A DNA stretch of 64,000 nucleotides, from the NCBI RefSeq assembly GCF_900299525.1, contig NZ_OMKA01000023.1, positions 248,001 to 312,000 on the forward strand, given 5' to 3'. Source of the DNA: Aquimarina sp. Aq78. GTDB lineage: Bacteria; Bacteroidota; Bacteroidia; Flavobacteriales; Flavobacteriaceae. A model generated the notes under the pieces. It made no database searches. It worked only from the letters and a program-made list of their open reading frames with translations, and was not told where the DNA came from. The position numbers were made by a program, and so were the translations under genes. Below are positions 1 to 9,100 of this stretch, in pieces. Numbering within the stretch: the first letter of the stretch is position 1; every line of letters starts with the position of its first letter.

Positions 1-776
1 GGTATTTAGATAATTATGAAGATGAAAATATATTGATAGGGGTAGAATTGACTGACGTAGATCAAGAATATGATTTACGAAATCAATTAAAGAAAGCTGT
101 TAATCTGGCAATAGAACAATTAACATTAAAAACACATCTTAAGGTCATTGCTGAAGGTCCCGAATTTGCAATACAATTAGAAGATAATAATGGAGATTTG
201 ATAGCATCTGGACCTATAACCTTTCCGTTAGAACCTGACGCGGATACACAAAAAGATGTTATAGAGGCATTCATTGATCAAATAATCCTTAGTGAAAAAG
301 TATACGTTGTAGAACATATTCTATTACGTCCACGCAATCTTCCGTCCCTTACCATTCCAGAAGGCGATCCGTTTCTTTCAATTTGTATTCCAAAAGACTG
401 CAAGGTATGTGGGGAAGAAGATCCTTATTCCTTCAGAATAACAGTGGTTTTAAATGGAGAGCAAGGGGTGTCAAATAGCGGAATTGCCTTTAGGAAGTTC
501 GCAGAAAAAACAATTCGTATGGAAACGCCGGCACATCTAGGTGTCAAGATCTGCTGGGTTTCAGAAGAACAATTACAAGAATTTGAAGAAACCTATTGTG
601 ATTGGTTGTTGGAGTTAGCAAAACCTGAACCAGATAAAATCATTTTGCACGATAGACTAAAAAAAGTACTGGAAATATTTAAAAACTTAAAAAGTGTTTA
701 CCCTCAAGCCACCCTGCATGATTGTGAAGATGGGGATGATGAAAACAGGGTTAGGTTAAATAGCACTATCATTTAA
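1..776 (+). CDS. eCIS protein, probably baseplate-associated, C-terminal part only
   Basis: The reading frame is open from position 3, so the gene starts outside the window and only about 257 residues are visible. The visible part ends in a conserved block with a VEHILLRPR motif, a Cys pair in a KVCGEED context, and an acidic C-terminus. I recognise this HILLRPR-type block from large uncharacterised proteins beside baseplate genes in Bacteroidota contractile injection clusters, but I cannot name a domain. It lies 12 nt before the next gene, so it is probably in the same operon. A structural role at the baseplate is inferred from position and the genes that follow. The TTG at 33 is not a believable start because the frame continues upstream. 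Confidence 0.55.
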   Translation, partial: YLDNYEDENILIGVELTDVDQEYDLRNQLKKAVNLAIEQLTLKTHLKVIAEGPEFAIQLEDNNGDLIASGPITFPLEPDADTQKDVIEAFIDQIILSEKVYVVEHILLRPRNLPSLTIPEGDPFLSICIPKDCKVCGEEDPYSFRITVVLNGEQGVSNSGIAFRKFAEKTIRMETPAHLGVKICWVSEEQLQEFEETYCDWLLELAKPEPDKIILHDRLKKVLEIFKNLKSVYPQATLHDCEDGDDENRVRLNSTII

Positions 777-788
777 AAAATTATTATT

Positions 789-3700
789 ATGGGGCAATCT
801 ATTCAACATGATCGGTATCCAAAATTTGTAGCAGATCAAGTGCTTACAGAGAAAAGCCTTAATCAGATGTTTGGCTATTTAGAGGAGCAACAACGACTTA
901 CCAGAACAACCTTAATCGGTATTGGAGTAATGTGTGGTATGGAGGTTAGTGTAAATGCCAGTAGGACAGCTTTGACAATATCACAAGGTGTTGGAGTGAC
1001 TTCAAAAGGGTATTTGGTGCCTTTTCCTGAAACAACATATACATTCTACAATGACGAATTTTCTGCCGAGCAGGAGTTTATGTACCCTCCTTTTATAAAC
1101 GCTATAACTAAGAAACAAAAGTTTCCATTGTACCTGTTGCATAACAATGGAGCTGCAGAAATAAAAAAGCCTATTACGGCTAGTTTTCTTGAAGACAAAG
1201 TGGTGGTTGTTTTTGTTGAACTGCTTAAGGTAGATAACAAAAATTGTGATCCAGATTCTTGTGATGATAAAGGTTGTACAGTAGAAGTAACACATAGACC
1301 ACTATTGGTTGATCGTGAGAATTTGAACGAACTTATATTTAGTGGCGCAAATAAAAAACCATTTTTGCATGAATCTTCATGTATAGAGTGGCCCGAGGTA
1401 AAAATACCCAGATATAATGTGCCTAGTACACTATTACTTAGCTCGCAAGAGGTGTTGAAAAATTTTCTTAAGATATTAGATAGAGATTTTATTTTTGATC
1501 TCGAAAAAGTTTTAACTGCTGCTTATGGTTCTTTAGGCTATTATATAAAAGATGAATTTCCAAATAACCCTTTTTTAGGACTAAGGAATAACTTTAAATT
1601 CTTGTTTGATGGAAGTATAACTGCTCAACAATTACTTCACATACAGTATTATTATGATTTCTTCTCAGATCTTATTTATGCTTATGAAGAGTTGCGAAAA
1701 ATGTGTAATGAATGTTTAACCCTTTGCTGCCCTAACCAAGATTTATTTCCTAGACATTTGATATTAGGAAATGCAATTTCTTCTGAAGACGAATTTAGAC
1801 ATCACTGGATTCAATCTCCTGCTTTTTCTTGTAATTGCTGTTCAGAAGGAAAAATAAAATTCTTATTAAAAAAGATAGCGCTATTAATTAAGAAACTAGA
1901 AATTCCATTCTCATCATTTACAGAAGATCGAAGAATTGTAAAAGTCACACCAAGCAGTTATGGAGATATCGCTCTTTCTGATAAAGCAATACCTTATTAT
2001 TATGATATTGTAAATGGACCTGATGAATTATATAATCACTGGAATTTCAAAAAAACAAGACTCAAAAAAGGAGATACTAATTTATCCTATGATGCAAATA
2101 AATATGGAGCAAATAAGTATATCAAAGATCCTTTAAACTATGATATCGAACCTCATAATTTCTTTAGAGTCGAAGGGCATTTAGGGATGAACTGGAAAAG
2201 TGCCTTGGCTCAGGTTAATAAAGTGAAAAATGAGAAACGTCTACCCATTGATGTAGTGGCCTTAAATGGAGATGTATTTGAACTTTTTAGAAGTTTATTA
2301 TCTAACAAAAATAGCTTGTCCGAAATTATTTCAGGTAATAAGGATATAATTGATGAGCTGATATGCTATTTTGCTGATATCGAATCACAATATGATGCAC
2401 ATGCTGCCGAGTTGAGGTGTACAATACTTAAAGTAATGGTATATTTCTATAACTTACCTGTTGTGGCCGGTTCTCCTGTAACTGAGACCAATAATTTTCC
2501 TGAATCGGATATGGTCAGAAAAAAATTCCCAAATTATAAAACAAAAACAAATACATATGGAGAAGCATTTGATAAATTCTATGCTCCTTTAAAAAATGCA
2601 GATTATATTACTCCATTGGCATTTAGCACTACAGTAGGATTTGCTGGTATTCCTGTAGCAGCAAATAATCAGATATTTTTACTCAATCCGGTTTATGTCA
2701 TGTACTATTTGGAAAAAATTCATGAAGCACTAGCAGATGGTTTGGTAGATCTCAAAATAAATGTACTTACTCAAAGATTAGAAGATGCATCTAATGTTGC
2801 GGCTTACATGTTATTACTCGTTGATAATCTCTCTGGTAGTGATAATAATATAGAATTACCTTCTTTATGGGAAGAAAGTCTGGCAGCTGTGACATGGATT
2901 TGTAAAGCGGATGTGTTTAACGTACTTTATAGAAATTTTCTTTTCAACTACGCACTTTTTATAACCAATCAAACATTTGCAATGTATGCTTTTAGAAATA
3001 GTGGAGTACAACATAAAGCAGGAGTGACTACCGGAGGGACTTTTATATTGGTATATAATGATAAACGAGAAATAAGAACATCAACAATTACGGGTACTAT
3101 AACCGATGTTACAGGAGCTTCTTTACCAGGAGCAAATATAATTGTAAAAGGCACAACACAAGGCACAACCTCCGATTTTGATGGCAACTATTCAATTACG
3201 GTATCAGATCCTGATACAGCAGTTTTGGTCGTTTCTTATGTTGGTTATCAAACAAAAGAAGAACAAGTTAAAGGTAGGAGTAATGTTAATATAACGCTGA
3301 CAGGAAGTTCAACAATTGTTGCTATTGGTAATTTTGCAACTGCCGAAGATACATCAAGAGCCGCAACAGATGCTACATCAAGAGATTTTAGAGAATTTGT
3401 AAGAGCTAAAGCACATAAGAGAGCAGCAAATACGAGTAATCCTATTTCGGAAGTAAGAAATAGTAAATCTGTAAAAGGCCTTGAATTTAACAGAGTTTTT
3501 AAGGAGTTTGAAAGCTTTCAAAAGAGTGATAGACTAACAAGCGATGAGTTAAAATCGCTAGTGAATCAATTTCCTGATGGTACAGTGATTGCCGATTTCT
3601 TTGTGCCAAATATGTGCAAAGCATCCTGTATGCCCATGAATTTTATGGTTATTGGAGGAGAAACAGAACCTGATCCAACAGAAATTAGGTTAGAGATGAA

Positions 3701-4718
3701 GTATGACGAATATTGTGAAAATGATGATGTTTTCTATGACATAACAACAGAGCCAGAAGGAGGAGTCTTAAAAGTTGATGGTACAGTAATTAACGAGAAT
3801 CGATTTAGACCCATTGATTATAAACCTGGAAATAATAGTATAAAAGAAATTACTATTACATATGAAATCAATGGAGATTCTAAAAGTATAACAGTTAAAG
3901 TATACCATGTTCCCGAACTTCGTACCGGAATCAAAACTATTGATAGAGAGAAACGAATTGTAGAATTTGAGAATGACACGCTATTTGCAGAAAAATATGC
4001 TTGGGATTTTGGAAACGGTAAAACCTCTGAAGAAAAGGACCCAGGACCCATTGAGTACGGAAATTTATTAACTGCGACGGCAAAATTAACAGCTTATAAT
4101 GGTCCTTGCCAAGAGTCTCAATCTATACCTATTGATTTTGCTACAGATGTTGTTTTAACAGAAACCAGACTATGTACTCCGATAGATGAAATAGCAGCAA
4201 AATTTAAAATTCTTGATAAAAATAGTACCGATGAATTTAAAAGTGGAGAGCAATACATAGCCTTGAAAACAATATTCATTGATAAGTTTTCAAGTATTCA
4301 GACCCTACCTCAAAAAGAGCAATTCAAACTGTTAACAGGGCAAATACCGGTCTCTACTATTTTAGAAATCATTAAATCTCTGAATTCGATCATAACCTCT
4401 GATTCGAAACAAAGAAGACCTGCACTTTTACTGTATGAGATTTTATTAAAACTAACCTTGTTCTATGCATGCTGTCAAAAGGGAGATGTAAATAAGGCAA
4501 AAGTAAAAACAGAAAAAGTACTAGGTATGATGATCAGGCAGATCAATTCCTGGAGAAACTCTGTCAAATTTACAAATCCAGAAAAGAAGATCTTAGATAG
4601 TATGAAAAAAATAACCACTGGAGAACTTACTAAGGCTTCTTCAGAGACACCAAATAAGGTGATTTATATTCAATTACTAAAAAAATTAGATGATGTATTA
4701 ACACAATTAATATCCTAG
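789..4718 (+). CDS. Large eCIS structural protein with embedded carboxypeptidase-regulatory-like and PKD-like domains
   Basis: This is a 1309-aa protein without signal peptide. The N-terminus (about 1-200), with its GIGVMCGMEV block, resembles uncharacterised proteins found beside Bacteroidota eCIS tape-measure genes. Residues 1-760 contain several CxxC-like Cys pairs. Residues about 766-838 form a clear carboxypeptidase-regulatory-like beta-sandwich with the PGANIIVKGTTQGTTSDFDG signature typical of the N-terminus of SusC-type receptors. Around residue 1070 a YAWDFGNGK segment resembles a PKD domain. The last 150 residues are helical. The gene sits 12 nt after the upstream gene and overlaps the tape-measure gene by 1 nt. 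The beta-sandwich modules suggest a surface-exposed part such as a fibre or baseplate decoration, but that is inference. A shadow ORF on the other strand was ignored. Confidence 0.6.
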   Translation: MGQSIQHDRYPKFVADQVLTEKSLNQMFGYLEEQQRLTRTTLIGIGVMCGMEVSVNASRTALTISQGVGVTSKGYLVPFPETTYTFYNDEFSAEQEFMYPPFINAITKKQKFPLYLLHNNGAAEIKKPITASFLEDKVVVVFVELLKVDNKNCDPDSCDDKGCTVEVTHRPLLVDRENLNELIFSGANKKPFLHESSCIEWPEVKIPRYNVPSTLLLSSQEVLKNFLKILDRDFIFDLEKVLTAAYGSLGYYIKDEFPNNPFLGLRNNFKFLFDGSITAQQLLHIQYYYDFFSDLIYAYEELRKMCNECLTLCCPNQDLFPRHLILGNAISSEDEFRHHWIQSPAFSCNCCSEGKIKFLLKKIALLIKKLEIPFSSFTEDRRIVKVTPSSYGDIALSDKAIPYYYDIVNGPDELYNHWNFKKTRLKKGDTNLSYDANKYGANKYIKDPLNYDIEPHNFFRVEGHLGMNWKSALAQVNKVKNEKRLPIDVVALNGDVFELFRSLLSNKNSLSEIISGNKDIIDELICYFADIESQYDAHAAELRCTILKVMVYFYNLPVVAGSPVTETNNFPESDMVRKKFPNYKTKTNTYGEAFDKFYAPLKNADYITPLAFSTTVGFAGIPVAANNQIFLLNPVYVMYYLEKIHEALADGLVDLKINVLTQRLEDASNVAAYMLLLVDNLSGSDNNIELPSLWEESLAAVTWICKADVFNVLYRNFLFNYALFITNQTFAMYAFRNSGVQHKAGVTTGGTFILVYNDKREIRTSTITGTITDVTGASLPGANIIVKGTTQGTTSDFDGNYSITVSDPDTAVLVVSYVGYQTKEEQVKGRSNVNITLTGSSTIVAIGNFATAEDTSRAATDATSRDFREFVRAKAHKRAANTSNPISEVRNSKSVKGLEFNRVFKEFESFQKSDRLTSDELKSLVNQFPDGTVIADFFVPNMCKASCMPMNFMVIGGETEPDPTEIRLEMKYDEYCENDDVFYDITTEPEGGVLKVDGTVINENRFRPIDYKPGNNSIKEITITYEINGDSKSITVKVYHVPELRTGIKTIDREKRIVEFENDTLFAEKYAWDFGNGKTSEEKDPGPIEYGNLLTATAKLTAYNGPCQESQSIPIDFATDVVLTETRLCTPIDEIAAKFKILDKNSTDEFKSGEQYIALKTIFIDKFSSIQTLPQKEQFKLLTGQIPVSTILEIIKSLNSIITSDSKQRRPALLLYEILLKLTLFYACCQKGDVNKAKVKTEKVLGMMIRQINSWRNSVKFTNPEKKILDSMKKITTGELTKASSETPNKVIYIQLLKKLDDVLTQLIS

Positions 4719-6151
4719 TGGCAGAGAATCATATACATAGAATACATAATGCATTCATTGAATTTGATTTCAAAACTCTTGCGAGTGATGAGTTAAAAGG
4801 GAATGATTTTGTGGATTGGGCAAAAAAGAATATCCTTGAAATTATTGATAATCATGCCGATAACTTAGTAGATATTCATACTGTTATTCACGTTCCTGAA
4901 ATAAATATAGAATTGAATCTTAATGTAGAAGATCACTTTTTTAAGGATAGTGAGGAGTTGCGTTCTTTGATTAGTGATCAAATTCTTAGTGCTCTAAAAA
5001 AATCAATACACCAAAATCAATCTTCAAAAGTTTCTATAGAACAATACAATGCAAATATTGTATTAGAATATATTATAAGTGGTAGGGTAAACCAATATTA
5101 TTCTGATGAGAAATGGAATGATCTGGTTGTTACTTTTTTTGAAGAGGTTATTGCGAATAAGGAATTGTATCTGCGATGGCAAAAAGTGATACAAAGTAAG
5201 AACGTATTTGTCAGGTTTTTTGAGCTCAGAGAAATTAGCAAGCTAAAAGAATTTATAGGGAAATGGTTAGGAGAAAAAAATGCATTAAAATGGCTTACTG
5301 CTGTAATGCAATTGCAGATTGTTAATCCAGATTCTTTATGGCCAATCAATCAGGTTGATTTTTATTTTAAAGTCTTTAGGCTATTGCCTAAAAGTGATAT
5401 GTCCTTAACAATAACACTACAAAAGATTATTAAACAACAAATCAATCAATCAAAAGCAGTTATAGCTAAGTTTAAAGTTCCAAAAGAAATAGAAGAAGAA
5501 TTGTCCGCAATTTTTGATTATAACGATGTTAAAATAGAATTAGATTTCCTTGCGATTGAAGAATATATTTTTAGTAAAGATCCTTCAAATAAAAAAAGCA
5601 CAGATAAAGAAAAAAACACTAATGAAGAAATTGTTATAGACGCTAAAGGTGATATTGCCTATGTAGGTCAGGCAGGACTTGTTTTGTTAGTTCCATTTCT
5701 TTCAATGTTTCTAAAAAATCTAGGGTATATTGATACAAAAGGAGGAGTATTAAAACAACGCGAAATACCAATTTTGTTTCACTACGTAGCAACTGGAGAA
5801 ACTACGGCGCCAGAATGGAAACTAACCTTACCAAAAATCTTATCTGGATTAAAACCTGGAGAACATTGTGATACCAAAATAAAACCAAATAAAAAACTAG
5901 ATTCCCATATAAATGAGCTACTAAGCTCTGTCATTGAGCATTGGGAAGCATTAAAAAATACAACCTCGGATGGCTTAAGAGAAACCTTTTTAATCCGAGA
6001 AGGAGAATTAAAATTCAAAAATGGATTTTACTATTTATATATAAAAGAGCAAACAGTAGATATTTTGTTATCCTATGTTTCATGGAATTATACCACGATA
6101 AAGTTGGATTGGATGCAAAATATTCTATTTGTAGAATGGAATAAAAGTTAG
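4718..6151 (+). CDS. Contractile injection system tape measure protein (CIS_TMP family, Afp14-like)
   Basis: This 477-aa protein matches the CIS_TMP family of eCIS clusters. Diagnostic parts are the N-terminal HxIxxxxxEFDF block (residues 5-20), an HVPEINIELNLN-like stretch near residue 60, and the C-terminal block with an AGLVLLVPFLSMFLKNLGY motif (about 322-340), then FHYVATGE and a LPKILSGL motif. In this family the protein sets or caps the inner tube and sheath length of the particle. The GTG start overlaps the preceding TAG stop by one base, indicating translational coupling. The next gene starts 3 nt after the stop. The family call is by recalled motif similarity; the exact structural role is inferred from Afp14-type homologues. 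Confidence 0.85.
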   Translation: MAENHIHRIHNAFIEFDFKTLASDELKGNDFVDWAKKNILEIIDNHADNLVDIHTVIHVPEINIELNLNVEDHFFKDSEELRSLISDQILSALKKSIHQNQSSKVSIEQYNANIVLEYIISGRVNQYYSDEKWNDLVVTFFEEVIANKELYLRWQKVIQSKNVFVRFFELREISKLKEFIGKWLGEKNALKWLTAVMQLQIVNPDSLWPINQVDFYFKVFRLLPKSDMSLTITLQKIIKQQINQSKAVIAKFKVPKEIEEELSAIFDYNDVKIELDFLAIEEYIFSKDPSNKKSTDKEKNTNEEIVIDAKGDIAYVGQAGLVLLVPFLSMFLKNLGYIDTKGGVLKQREIPILFHYVATGETTAPEWKLTLPKILSGLKPGEHCDTKIKPNKKLDSHINELLSSVIEHWEALKNTTSDGLRETFLIREGELKFKNGFYYLYIKEQTVDILLSYVSWNYTTIKLDWMQNILFVEWNKS

Positions 6152-6154
6152 AAT

Positions 6155-9100
6155 TTGTTTTCTACAACAGCAGATAAAACGGCAAAACCTTCTGTAAGCG
6201 TACAACGCAAAACAGAACAAACTTTTTTTGGATCTCAAAAAGAGCAGAGGACAACTACGCCAGAATCTACCTTTTTTCAGCCTGCTATTCAAACCAAATT
6301 ACGAGTAAATAAACCCAATGATGTTTATGAAAAAGAAGCAGATCTCGTAGCAGAACGAGTAGTAAATATGCCAGATCAACAAATGGGTCTACAAAATACT
6401 GCACCTCCTGAAGTTCAACGTCAGGAAGAAGAAAAAGAAGAAGAGGAAACCATCCAGACAGCGGCTATTTCTGTACAAAGAATGGCAGACGAAGAACAGG
6501 AAGAATCCCCTTCTATACAAACCAAGCAATACACTTTTATACAAAGAGAAGATAATACAGATATGCAAGCATCATCTGATGATGAGGAAGAATCCTTGCA
6601 GAGATATTCGAATGAGCGATCAACTTCTATGTATCATTCAGATGTTATACAAAGAAGTGGTCGCGGTCCGCCCGCAACGGGTGTGCGATTTCAGAACCAG
6701 TTGCACAATTCAACTTCAGGTGGCCGGCCAATGTCTAAGCCAGTCAGTAGTTTTATGGAATCCCGCTTCGGGGCAGATTTTAGTGCAGTAAAAATACATA
6801 CTGACACGAGCGCTCAGCAGATGAGTAAGCAAGTAAATGCACATGCTTTTACTTACGGAAATCATGTCTATTTTAATAGCGGGAAATATGATCCGGATTC
6901 AAGTTCCGGTAAGACTTTACTTGCGCATGAGTTAACACATACCATTCAGCAGGGGGCATCTCCCGTTGCCCAATCCAAAGTACAGCGAAAACATGCATTC
7001 ACTGCTGTACAGAAAAAGTCTATTCTTCAAAGACAAGTAGCACCACAATTAACAAAAGCTGTAGAACTCGCAGAGGGCGAAAAAGGAAAAGTTATTGCCA
7101 ATAAGGAAGGTGCTGACGGATACCGTTATGGTTGGGAAAGACTAATGGAATACTTTGAAACCACCTTTGGGAAAGACAAAATAGTTTCACAACCTACTGG
7201 AGAAAAGAATATAGTTCCTAAACAGAGTATTAAAAAGAAATCAGAATTTCGTGGAGCTATTAAGATGGCAGATGGGATTACTAATGGAGTTGGTATGCGA
7301 GATGTCATGCCAAGTTGGTGTGGTATTTTTGCCTTCTGGGCACTTAACAAATCAGGAATACCTATGCCCAAATGGCAATTAGGTAAATCATTTATACCAC
7401 CAGAAGCCGCTTACTCCCCTGGACATACTCCTAAACCCGGTGATATAGCATATAAGAAAGAACGTTCTCATTATGGTTTAGTAGTTGGTATGGAAGGCGC
7501 CAATAGGGTGAAAAGCGTCAATGGTAATACTGCAGGGGATGATAATTTAGGTGGTGAAATACAAGTGCAAACTCATGATTTAAGTAACTGGCACGCTTTC
7601 TTTAATCCATTGGTTGCAAAAACAGGTAATCTTAGAGATCCGGAACATGGTGATAAGGATACTAAACCTAAAACCTTGGAAGAACTGCTTAAACTTAAGT
7701 ATGGTGTAAACCGAAAAGCTGAGAACGAAAACGAAGAGGAAGAAATCCAGGCTAAACCAGAAGGGGACCAGAAGGAAGAAGAAATCCAAACCAAAAAGGA
7801 TACAGCGAAGAAAGAAGAGGAAGAAGATGAAATCCAGACCAAACCTGAAAACGACCAGAAAGAAGAGAAAGATGAAGAAATGCTTCAGGCAAAATCTGAA
7901 GAGTCAGAAAAAGAAGAAGGAGATGAAACGATACAGAGAACTGAAATTGGTAGCCCAGGAGGCTTTGCTTCAAACGGAGTAGAGTATGAATCTGATGATG
8001 CCCCTGCAGATATACAAACTAAAACAGAATCTTCTCTAGCCAGTCAGGTAAAGACCAAATCTAATGGTCCAATGATACAAGGTGGATGGCTCGGTGATGC
8101 ATGGAATGCAGTATCGGGACTAGCCTCGGATATGGCAGACCTTATAGAAGAAGGAATCGATAAAGCCAAAGACTTCTTGATCGATAAGGTGCTGGATTTC
8201 GTTGGGGAAATCCCAGGATATACTCTATTGACCTATATTATGGGTAAAGACCCGATTAAAGGCACCAAAGTAAATAAAACGCCACTTACATTATTAGATG
8301 CAGTATTGGATATTATTCCAATAGGAGGGGATACCGTGAAATGGGTATTGGATTATTTCAAAGCTACAAATCCGGTAGCAAATTGGTTATTCGATTCTGT
8401 AAAACGTTTTTCTGGCCTTATAGAAAGTGTAAAATCGAAGTTCGCTAATTTCTGGAATAGGTTAAGTATCAAAGATGTCGGTAATCCAGAACGGGTTATG
8501 AATGATGTAGCAAGCTTATTTCAATCTATTGTTACACAGGTTGTTTCATTTGTGGATGATGTAGGAAAGGATTTCCTGAGTACGGTCAAAGATATTGCTG
8601 TTACCAATCTGGTAACCGTGGTTAAGAAATATTTCCCAAATGCTTATGATCTGTTGACAGTATTACTTGGTGAAGACCCAATCACCAAGAAACAAGTTGA
8701 TCGAAATGGTACTAATATTCTGAATGCAGGGTTAAAAGTGTTAGGAGATCGAGGAGCACAAATCAAACGTCAAATGCTAGAAAATGGCATCTTCGAAAAA
8801 TGCGCAGGCTGGATCGATAGAAGTATTAATCTAATGCTCTCTTTGGTTTCTGATGTTAAAAATATTTTTAGTACCGCTTGGGAGCTCATTTCGTTTAAAT
8901 CACTTTTTACTCCAATAGAAACATTTAATAAAATAGCAGAAGCATTTACAACACCGATAGAACGAATTGGATCTTTTATCACGGATGCAATGATAGAATT
9001 ATTAGCACTATTAAGGGAGGTATTAGTAGCAAAATTAAGTGATTTTGCTAAGAAACAGAGAGGCTACTTCCTGGTAACCGTATTGATTGGTAAAGATCCG

